64,000 nt of DNA from Diplodia intermedia. Lineage: Eukaryota; Ascomycota; Dothideomycetes; Botryosphaeriales; Botryosphaeriaceae. How positions within the stretch are numbered: position 1 is the first letter of the stretch; each line of letters opens with the position of its first letter. Below are positions 52,583 through 61,845 of the stretch, one piece after another. Under the pieces are notes generated by a model, which had not been told where the DNA came from, made no database searches, and worked only from the letters and a program-made list of their open reading frames with translations. The position numbers were made by a program, and so were the translations under genes. Where the stretch lies: the NCBI GenBank assembly GCA_021495925.1, contig JAKEKT010000001.1, positions 1,054,001-1,118,000 of the forward strand, in the 5' to 3' direction.

Positions 52583-54518
52583 TCAATCCTTAATTTCGTA
52601 CGCCAAGCAGCCCATGCGCTCCAGAATCCACCAGAGCTTGAACGGTCTTGGCTTACCAAGCTCGCTCTTCTCCAGCGTGACTGTAGTCCTGTCCCGAGCG
52701 TAACCGACGATGGCGGTCTGCTGTGCGTTCGACAGGATTTGATGACCGCCGGCTGCTTGAACAAGAATATCTTTCCACACGTGTTCGGGAATCTCTCCGA
52801 GTAGATCGGAGTCACGCTCGTAGCCATTTTCCTCTCTGATGGCGACGGGGATTGTCGTCCTCTGAGGCGCAGACTTACTAGCAGGAGTAGGAAGACTGGG
52901 CCATGCATCCAGGTCGAGCTGAGTGAATTCAGGTGTAGTCCCGGTGACTGCAAGGACAGGATCCCCATGGGCCGAGGGTATGGCCGTCATGTGGCAGGCG
53001 AACAGATGCGTTTGCATCATCTGCATTATCGGATCCGCCCTGTCGACCTGGGGTAGCGGGGAATCATCCCCTTGCTCATGGCCTAACACCAGAACCTTTG
53101 CATAGGTGAGCATCTTCACCGCACAGCGCCAAAGGTCAATGCTGTCGTAACCCAACTCCTCCAGGATATTGCGCTGGATTTTCTTCCGGTAGTTCTCAAT
53201 ATCCAGAGCGATAGCGTGCTTCTTGCCAGGCTCTGCAGCAGAATCTGAGCGCTTCCGGAGAGATGAAGCATTGGAGGCCCTTCTATGGGACATATTGTTA
53301 GACAAAAGTACCAATGATTTACCACTCTCAGAAAGATCATGGCATGAAGTGGTGACGTACCTCAGACCCGAGTTTGCCTGCTTTGCATCAACCATCTCGA
53401 AAGAGCCAATGGATTCAGAGAGTCCGTGGTCATCTACAATGCCCGTAAAGTCCGAGCGCGCATCTTCTGCCTTTCCTAACAAACGAAGACCAGTATCTGT
53501 CAGGTTCTCGTTCGGAAGGTAGACCAGTCCCCAACAGTGATTCCTGTGCCGATACTCGTCGAGCTGAGCGGCCTGAGGCCCGGGCTTCAGAGGGCACATG
53601 AGCTGCTGAGGATAGAAGTGTCTTTGGAGAATGTATGAGAAGAATAGTGCGCCAGCATCGGTCATGGCGGTGTCGTTGAGGATGATGTACGGAATCGCGC
53701 GGAGACCTTCGCGACGCTTGAGTACGGTCCCAGCAGACATGTCATCGTTCGCCATCGGTGGATCGTCTGTGGTTGATGCAATACTGATGTTACGGGAACG
53801 GTTTGTGAGCTCAGTAATGTCGCTGTTGGATTCCATCCCAGGCTCTTGGTCAATGCCGTAAGTCTCAGTGTCCTCAAGCTGCGTGGGATCAACAGGAGGC
53901 TGCTGTGAGTAGACTCGGTCGAGTATCTCAAATGGACGTGGTCCATCGAGCCTGTTACCACTTAGGTCAATGCGTCTCAGCATGCGGCATGTACCGAAAG
54001 CCTTCAAGAATGTTTCCCAGTCGCTAGCCTCCTCGCTGGTCTTGACGCTGATGTTGTTATCAGAGAGATCGATATCGACAAGTTCGAACCGGGCGAGCTC
54101 GATGACGGGAGCGAGAGCACGGAGGGAGGTGGTAGTGAGCTGGTTCCCTTTGAGATGAAGCTCCTCAAGCTTGTTGGCAGAAATCCCATCGCGGGTGTCC
54201 AAAGTTTCCTTAAGGCCTTCTACCATGGCCAACAACCCCTCGTCGGTGAGATTCTTGCCGTCAAGGTCGAGCATGAGCGGTGAAGGTTCCGGCCTAGGCT
54301 CGGCTTTCGCGAAGCAATGCCTGTTTTGCTTTCGCTGGATGGCGACAGTCAGCCCAAAAGCTTTCGGCACCGGTGGATGGTTGCACTTACCAGGTCTTTG
54401 GCGACAATGTGACCCAGCTTAGGGCCATCCGACTTTCGCTGAAGCAGCACAAATGTTAGCATTGCTTTGTGCATTGAGCTGGGTGAGGGAGGCCTACGTT
54501 CTTGTAGTTGAGCTTCAT
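52583..54518 (-). CDS. Fungal leucine-rich-repeat protein
   Basis: Three exons: a 21-base first exon 54518-54498 (MKLNYKN), 54438-54391 (RKSDGPKLGHIVAKDL) and 54334-52583; both introns are phase 0 (GTAGGC...GCTTCAG and GTAAGT...ATCCAG). Product 606 residues. The LRR part covers about residues 45-170: LMLDLDGKNLTDEGLLAMVE, KLEELHLKGNQLTTTSLRAL, FELVDIDLSDNNISV, MLRRIDLSGNRLDGPRPFEI, then a later IPYIILNDTAMTDAGALFFS and LVYLPNENLTDTGLRLLG, typical of RI-like (cysteine-lacking) repeats. The middle is disordered; the C-terminus (IPEHVWKDILVQAAGGHQIL, SNAQQTAIVGYARDRTTVTL, KLWWILERMGCLAYEIKD) is a conserved block in orthologous fungal LRR proteins of unknown function. No membrane segment. The tiny first exon is easily missed by gene finders. 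Confidence 0.85.
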
Positions 54519-55194
54519 GGCGCAGGTTTGCGCGAGCCCGAGTCTGCGCGACACCGGGGGTAGCTGGCAGGAAAGAGCGGGTGGCGCGAGTTGCGGTGCA
54601 GGAGCTGGGGTGAAGCGGTGCGCCAGTGTTGGCGTCCGAGGGTTTGAAGAGGAAGGAGGGAAGTGGTCGCCGCTGCGAAAGAGGGTCCTTCAACATGGCA
54701 GGTGTGACCGCGACCACGCTGCCAATTAACACAGTAGGGCACCGGCTGGAAGTTTCTCGCTCAGCAATGGCCGTGTCAAGTGTATTGCTCACTCACTATA
54801 CGATGCTACCACGTCACAGCTTTGCGGATAGCTGCCGCCGCGCGCGCATCCCAACCTCATTTCGAGCCCTGGCCCTATGGGGCATTTGCGCTCGCTGCGA
54901 TGCCGTGACGCCATTGGCTAACTTTCTTCGAAACGTCTTCCTCCATCTATGACCATCCCGTGCCAGCCCTGTAGCGGGCGGAATAAGACTTGATCGTCAA
55001 CTATGGGTTGCGGGAGAACATAGAGGTCGCTGCGAGGCCCAGCACCGCACACTCAACTACGGCGTTTCGGCCCGTCATGACACAGCCTCATGGGCAGCCA
55101 AAAGGCTTTTCTGTCAAGTCTATAGAGAGGACTGGCGGCTGTAGCCGCATTTGCGCTTGAGGCTCCGAGTAAGACAATTTCCGTTTGCCTTTGC
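54519..55194. other. Spacer between minus-strand genes
   Basis: Upstream of the LRR gene and downstream of CTU1. No coding sequence recognised. Confidence 0.5.
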
Positions 55195-56666
55195 TCACTC
55201 TGCGCTGATTGAAATATCCCCTATGGCTTTTTGAAGAGGCTTCTCCGCGTCGGTCTCCGTGTCGGTCTCCGCGTCGGTCTCCGCGTTGGTCTCCGCGTTG
55301 ACTCCAATGGCAGTCTTTGGTCTATTTTTGTTCAGACCATCAAGCAAAGTGCAGGCTTTGCAGACTGCCTGGCTTGAGATGTAGCCACACTTGGCACATT
55401 TTCCCATTCTCTGCTGTTTTGGCGCTTTCTTCGACGCTTGCCTGTCTGAGATGCTCCCATTGGCCCCGGTTTTCAGGTGTTTGTGCTTGTTCTTGGAAAT
55501 GGATCCGACGGTGTCCAGCGTAACCTCTGTTTCCAATCCGGCAGCGGCTGCAACATCGTTTTGCGCGAGTGCGCGTTCCATCTTCGCCAGTTCACCTCCA
55601 GTACTACGTCCCTGAGCACTGCCACAGCCACCTTCGTCCTCGTCGGGGAGCGCTGCTGCGGCAGGACCGCATCCTTTCCCGCCACATGCTTTGTCACCAT
55701 CTCCTCCCGGAACTAGCTTCGCCATGTCTTCTCCGCTTCTGACGACATCGAGGATAGCGCTCGGCCGAACACGCTCAAGGTTCTTGATGAGCGCCCGAGC
55801 GCTGCCACGGAAAGCCTCGGGGGAATAGATGCATTCTGTGCTGAAGTAGTCGAGGTTTTTGTGGTGCGCGTATAGCACAATTTCCTTCTCGTATGCATAT
55901 TTAAGCGGCTTGCTGCGCTTGATGTTGGTATGGTCAACGGCAATTTCACCATCAGGACCGGGCGGAGGGGGCGCAGCAGAGGGAGTGGAGGTCACGATCG
56001 ACGTTGTACGAGACAACCGCGGGAGGTCGCCACGAAGCACTGCAGGATATTAGCGCGAGGATCGATATTGCACAAGCACCTTGTGCTTTATGAAGGATGT
56101 TAACGAGCATCTTGAGGCATCTTACAATTCATGAGTACAGTCTCCGCGACATCATCTGCGTTGTGGCCTGTGACCACATGCCTAACGCCCAAGCGCGCAG
56201 CACCTCGATCCAGAGCCTGACGCCTAAAAACGCCACAGTATGTGCAGTTTCCCTTCTTCCCAACCTGCTCGACTACCTGGTCCATGGTCCAACCGTATAG
56301 TTCATCATATCCAACAATCGTCAGCGGCATATCGTACTGCGCAGCATTGCGCTTGACAGTTTCCAGGCTGTCATCACGGTAGCCCTTGATGCCCTCATCT
56401 ATGCTGAGCAGTAGAAGCTCGACGCCGTAGTCGTACCGTTCGTTCAAGGTCTTCAGGACGCTGGCGAGGACGGTGCTGTCTTTGCCACCGGACGCGCCTA
56501 TCGCAATCGTTTCGCCGCGCTGGAAGAGGTTCGTCGACGTAATCGTGTGGTGGATTTCGGTCTCAAAGACCTCGAGAAAGCAGAGCCTGCACAGTTTCTG
56601 GTGGTTCTTGGGCCGCAGAATCAGCGCGCGGTTGCGCTGGCACAGCGCACATAGCGAGGGTGGCAT
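55195..56666 (-). CDS. NCS6: Cytoplasmic tRNA 2-thiolation protein 1
   Basis: Exons 56666-56126 and 56039-55195, 86-nt intron (GTAAGA, branch CGCTAATA, CCTGCAG); 461 residues. CxxC pairs at 6-9 and 26-29 form the N-terminal zinc site. The PP-loop SGGKDST at 59-65 binds ATP. CTYCGVFRRQAL and the HNADDVAETVLMNLLRGDLP core follow, then KYAYEKEIVLYAHHKNLDYF and the FRGSARALIKNLE block. CAKCGYISSQAVCKACTLLDGL near the end is the second zinc site. With Ncs2 (CTU2) and Urm1 it makes the 2-thio group of mcm5s2U34 in tRNA Lys, Glu and Gln. Longer than yeast Ncs6 (359): an acidic, Gly/Cys-containing insert (DKACGGKGCGPAAA) and a C-terminal tail of repeated A-E-T-D units account for the excess. ATGs upstream (to 56816) give no homology. 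Confidence 0.95.
55243..55302 (-). repeat. Tandem 12-base repeat in the CTU1 tail
   Basis: Five near-identical 12-base units (GTCGGTCTCCGC type on the plus strand) encode alternating acidic tetrapeptides A/T-E-T-D/N at the C-terminus. Copies differ by single transitions, so the array is probably length-variable between strains. Confidence 0.8.
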
Positions 56667-57160
56667 CGCGGTCGTGATGTTCGGAGCTTGAGCAGCGGAG
56701 GAACCGCGGACCATGACATTTCTCACGACGCGGATTGGCGCCGCGCCCAAAAGCGGCCACGACTTTTGTTGCGCACTATGAACTGATAGCCATATGTTCG
56801 TTTTTGGATGTTTCATTTTCGTCTAGCCCCACTGAACCTTCATCATGTCCCCCTCTCAGAATAGATTGCTGCCGTCCCGTTTGTACCTGCTTACACTGAC
56901 TAAAGAGTGGTGCTGCAAAGCGCAACGCGTTCCTGCCTATGCTGACCAGCCTGGTTTTGCCTCCCCAAATCCGCATGGGCGTGACTCAAAACATCATGCG
57001 CTTAATCCCTGACTACCTAGGAAGTAAACACCCGCTATGGTGTCCTTCCGTCTTTTCCTATGCTTCTTGGCTTTCTTCTATTGCAACATGTTCGCTTGTC
57101 GAGCTTCATTCAAGTCTCGTCGAGCGCTTGTTACCCTCTGTTTCTTGATATTCCGCAGTC
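56667..57160. promoter_or_regulatory. Divergent promoter region CTU1 / membrane protein
   Basis: 494 bases between two divergent start codons. The plus-strand side is CT-rich just before 57161. No TATA box identified. Confidence 0.45.
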
Positions 57161-58159
57161 ATGGCTCAAGCCCCAGGCCAGAAGGGAATTTTGAAAAGTT
57201 CAACATCTTCACCCTTACGATCGCATCGTTCTCCACCTGTCTACGCCACACAAATGGTAGAAATTCCCCTACGTCCGGCCAATGAGAAGCGACCATCTGG
57301 AACGTCGCCACCAGAGAACGAAGACCCTCCCTTCCTCCCGTCTGTGGCTCTAGCATTTGTGACCATGGGTCTGCCGTTGTTCGTCATGTTGCTTTGGGTC
57401 CTTGACATGGAATACGAGAGGACTTGGTGGTTCCACATACAGGACGGTCGGGAGTGGACGGCAAAAACCTTGACTGATCCGCGGATCACCGACCCACCCC
57501 TGTACCATGCCATCGTCACTGCGAGTCCCCTGATACCAGGTATGACCTTAAAGCTAATGTTTGTTTAGATGGCGGCTCTTATGGCGTTGAGTGCAACCTG
57601 GAGTGCCCTCAACCTCATCCTTTGGAGAAACACTCGGAAAATCTACCTTCCCGCTCTACAGATTGCCACCAATCTCGTCATTTCGCTCAGCCTCACGACT
57701 TTTGCTATCGCGGCTATCATCATGGCCCAGCATGATATGGATCCCGACGATGAACATGCGTTACAATGGTTGAGCAACACACGCACAGTCTACTACGCAG
57801 GCCCTCATCGTTCTCACACCGATCGTTACGATGGTCCTGAGAACAAGAGCTGGCTGTTTCGGGGCCGGGGGAATAGAAATGAGCCCACTCAGCTGATCCT
57901 CGTCGAAGTAGGCTGTACCTGGGGTTTGTGCTTGGCGTACGCCCCCTCCAGCTCGAGCCCTTCTTCCAATGCACGCATACGAGTACTCACCCTGAAGCAG
58001 CTCCGTCCACCTCTGGATGGTCATCGTAGCGTGTTGGCAGCACCATGTCCGCCAGGAACAGCTGAGACAAAACGTCGACGATCTCGTGGCAGGGCAGGGC
58101 CATGGGGGACAAGGGAGGAATACACGTGGCTAGACGGGCGTGCAAAGGGAAGCTCGTGA
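57161..58159 (+). CDS. Multi-pass membrane protein of unknown function; intron and 3' end unresolved
   Basis: ATG 57161 opens a frame with a polar N-terminus (60 residues), then a membrane helix (VALAFVTMGLPLFVMLLWVL), a conserved-looking loop (DMEYERTWWFHIQDGREW, DPRITDPPLYHAIVTASPL) and a TAG at 57566. The same frame continues from 57569 with two further helices (MAALMALSATWSALNLILW and IATNLVISLSLTTFAIAAII), so an intron must remove the stop. Intron-like signals (GTATGA at 57540, GCTAATG, TTTAG at 57568) would give a 29-nt intron that breaks the frame; GTCACT at 57515 to the same acceptor gives 54 nt and keeps it. The frame then runs to 58159, but the part after about 57790 looks non-coding and probably contains another intron or the true end. 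Family not recognised; a four-helix fungal membrane protein is the likely picture. Confidence 0.55.
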
Positions 58160-58969
58160 GAAGACGCAGGAGGGGGGCCGGTCCGTTTCGAAAAATCGTC
58201 ATCGAAATGGGTCTGAGATCCGGAACATATGCGGTCGGCCTTGCGGCGTCGGGGCGACGGGGCTATTATGAAGGCATGGCTGTGGCAGCTTCTAGCTCGG
58301 GGTTGTTGAGGGCTGCGCTCATTGTTCGGGCGATGCTTCCTCAGTCTTTCTTCGACCTAGATTAGTCTCAAGCACCTTACCCTTTCGGTTGTCGCATGAT
58401 GATGGGCTGTTTCGGTTGGGCAGTGCAGGCCGTGCGATGGGTGGATGGGCAGCGCTGGAGTGCGCGCCACAGTCGGAGGCGTCGGTGTGCGACGGCCATT
58501 ACCCGGGCGCGTGTGTTGTCAAAGCGCTGGCAGCAGAGGAAGGGAGTGGGAGACGGCGATTTTCTACGTAGGGGCGGCCCGGCGGGTGTGCTGTCGGTTG
58601 GCCAGGGCGGCACGCAGCAGCTTAGCGACGTCACCTAGTCAGTGTGTCAGCGGTGAGGGCGATCGCCTGGCCGGGGTGCCGATCCATCGCCCATGACAAC
58701 CGCGTAAACAACCGCGCTTGGACGCCCCAGCCCGCACGAGCATTGCGGAGCGGTCTCTTGCCTGCTCTCGCCAGCGAGGAACATGTGCGTCAGAGACTAA
58801 AGTCTCCCTCCCCGTCCGATTTTCCCCTCTGCTGCCACCCGTCTCGGTTCCGTTGTCGCCCGCCGGCGTCCTCCTCCGGTGCACACCGTCTCTGCGTACG
58901 TACCCTCTTCGCGTCCCCACCGCGCGCGCCCGTGCCATTCACCAGCTCACACTTCCCGAGCGCAGCAAC
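58160..58969. other. Intergenic, promoter of the GBD/FH3 gene
   Basis: No gene recognised. The last 200 bases are CT-rich (CTCCCTCCCCGTCCG) and form the likely leader of the gene at 58970. The frame of that gene is open from 58718 but without features. Confidence 0.5.
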
Positions 58970-61845
58970 ATGAGTGCCATCGGCAGCCAAAGGCTGGCCA
59001 CCGCGCCAGACCGCCCAAGTCACAGGCGCAATCGATCTGCGACCACCATCAAGTCCATTCTCACCGGCCTCAATCACAAGCGCTCGCCCTCCGACGGCAC
59101 CGCTCTCGCGGTTCCCGACCCCAAGGACGCCCGCCGCCCCAGGAGCTCTCAGGCTGCAATGGCCTCGATGCCCGTGTTGCCGCCCGACCACCCTCACGCG
59201 CAGCGCGTGCTCGGCGAAATTCACAACCAGCCCAGTAGTCCCGCGTCGCCCCGGAAATCCAAGGACGGTCGCGACGGCAAGATGCGCAGCCTGCACAAAA
59301 AGACCCTCAGCACCGTGTCCCTTCGCTCTCTCGCCAAGGAGAGGGAAAAGTCGAAGGAAGGTGCCAAAGATGAGCAAAAGGATTATTTGCGACCGCGCAG
59401 CGAGGACAAGATGAAAAAGCCCAAGTCCTCCACAAGCCTTTCTGCCGTCTTTTCCAAGGCGAAGTCGACTAAGAAGAGCAACGCCAACCCCAGCAGAGAC
59501 AAGGAGAACACCACACCGCCGCACTCTGCGACTTCGCCGACCCACACCCCCATTTGGGCTGAGTTCTCCACGCGGAGTCCGTCCGAAGACTATCACGAGA
59601 TCACCACGACGACGACCGTTCCACTTGCTGCCCAGCGCGACATTGAGCATGAAATCGCCCTCTACACCCCTGCCGACTACACGCCTACCAAGCAGCGCAA
59701 CTTCTACGACGTCGACAAGCCCAGCCTGCAGCAGCGCCAACCCTCAGGCGGCTCAACGCGTTCCAAGTCCCGCCCCAACTCGTGGTATCTACCGAAGAGT
59801 GCCTCGGCCCACTCTTTCGTGGAGACATTATCCAGGAAGAGCGAAGAGAAGAAACAGACACTGGGCGGCAAGGCGCAGACCTTTGTAGACAACTGGAAGG
59901 CGAGGGGAGAGTCAAGACGGCCCTCCGCAGAGGAGTCAACACTGCGCCGTGCCAATTCTCAAAAACACAAGGGAGAGGACGAAAAAAGGCAGGTGGAGAC
60001 AGCGCTGGCGTCGAAACGGGGTTCTAAGGTTATGGCGGCTGTTGCAGCTATCAACGGCCGTTCCACTCAGCCGGAGCCGGAGACCCCTCTTGATCAGGAT
60101 CAGATCGACGCCGAGTTCGAGGCTGTGTTGGTAAGAAAACCACACGCTTGATCCGATCGCAGCTAACGGCGTATTAGGATTCTAGGAATATTCCCGAAAA
60201 CCTGCGCTCCAAAATGCGCAGCCTGAACACCCGCGTCAAGGCCGATTTCATCAGCAAAAACAAGATCGAGGAGCCAAAGTCAGCAGTCGAGCCACCGCAG
60301 AGGACATCAATCTGGGGAAAGCCTACAGTTGGCCGGAGGACCACGTCTGATCAAAGCAGTGATCGCATCATTCCCGACTCTGATGATCCGGCAAAGAGCC
60401 CGAGACCGCGCAGTAAGACCTTTACGTTCAGTAGAGGCGACAAGGGTGAAAAGCAAAAATCCGAGGTGCCGCCACCCGACAGATCCTCCAAGAGCTACGA
60501 CGCGCAGAAGTCTCCTTCGTCGAAGTCGCTCTCTTCTGCCACCGGGTCCTCTTTTTTCAGTCGCGCTCCTAAAGCAGCCACTCCAGAAGAGTTTGTCGCA
60601 TACCTCAGGAAAGTTCAGAAGCCTGAACTTGTCGAAGTGGGTAAGCTCCACAAGCTCAGGCTGCTGCTTAGGAATGAGACAGTTGCTTGGGTCGACGCTT
60701 TCATCTGCCAGGGCGGCATGATGGAGATCGTTGGTCTGCTCGAACGCATCATGCAGATCGAGTGGCGGTGAGTAACGCAAAAGCTTCGAGATGCAGAAAT
60801 CAATCCCATTGTTTGCTGACTGTTTCTATCAGGGAGGAGCACGAGGACACTCTCCTGCATGAGTCTCTACTTTGCCTCAAGGGGATCTGTACGACCAAGA
60901 TCGCATGTCAAAAGCTATGCGAGATTGAATCCACCCTGTTTCCTGCGCTTTTGGCTATGCTTTTCGATGAGGAGCACAAAGGACCCAGCGAGTTTACTAC
61001 TCGCGGTCTCATCATGAGCCTTTTGTGTAAGCTATATCCTCCTGATTCTGAGGAGATGCATGCTAATCAATGAAGTCGCCCATTTATGCTCCGCTCTTGA
61101 GACCCCGGAGGAGCTTCCTGGACGCGCTCGTACCATCCTGAAGTACCTTCAAGGACCTCAAAAGCCCGAGGAAGCCCGCCCAGTTCCATTCATTCTAGAA
61201 ATGCATCAGCCAAGGCCCTACCGGATTTGGTGTCAGGAAATCGTCAACGTAACCAAAGAGGTTTTCTGGATCTTCCTTCATCACTTGAATGTGATTCCCT
61301 TCGGATCAGACACTCTGGAGCATGATGAAAACAGGGCGCCTGTGGACAGCCGGAACTTTGCCCAACAGCACTTCCCTCAGCCGCGCCCGCCGGTTCCTGC
61401 CGCCCCTTACGTTGGAGGCGTCGAGTGGGATGCAACAAACTACGTCTCCACCCACCTCGACCTCATGAATGGTATTCTCGCCTCCCTGCCGACCGTGGAA
61501 GAGCGCAATGAGCTGCGCTACGATCTACGTGCTTCAGGCTTTGAGAAGGTTATGGGTGGCCAACTGCGCACTTGCAAGGAGAAGTTTTACGGCGCAGTAC
61601 ACGATGGCCTCAAAACTTGGGTCAAGGCTGCTGTAGCCGATGGCTGGGAGGTCAGAGACGTGCGCATGGGCTTGAGGGAGGACAAAATCATGTCCCCCAA
61701 GAAAGCAAGCCCAAGAAAGAAGGCAGAAGCGCCGCCTAAGATCGAGACCCCCAAGGTTGAAATACCTGGTCTTGACTTTGGCAGTGAATTGGAGAAGGGG
61801 TTGAGTCGTGAGAGGAAAGAAAACGCAGGAGACTTCTGGCTCTGA
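58970..61845 (+). CDS. Formin-N-terminus-like (Rho GTPase-binding/FH3) protein without FH1/FH2
   Basis: Four exons, 58970-60130, 60178-60767, 60833-61026 and 61076-61845; introns of 47, 65 and 49 nt all have clear branch points (CTAACGG, GCTGACTG, GCTAATCA). Product 904 residues. Residues 1-510 are basic, serine-rich and disordered. From about 519 the sequence follows the GTPase-binding domain of diaphanous-type formins (ATPEEFVAYLRKVQKPELVE, LLLRNETVAWVDAFICQGGM, LLHESLLCLKGICTTKIACQ) and then an FH3/armadillo-like region (GLIMSLLFAHLCSAL, WCQEIVNVTKEVFWIFLHHL, GVEWDATNYVSTHLDLMNGI, ELRYDLRASGFEKVMGGQL). It stops after a basic tail; the actin-nucleating FH1 and FH2 domains are absent and no space for them follows. 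It may bind Rho-type GTPases at growth sites as an adaptor or competitor of the true formin (SepA/Bni1); this is inference. Confidence 0.85.
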
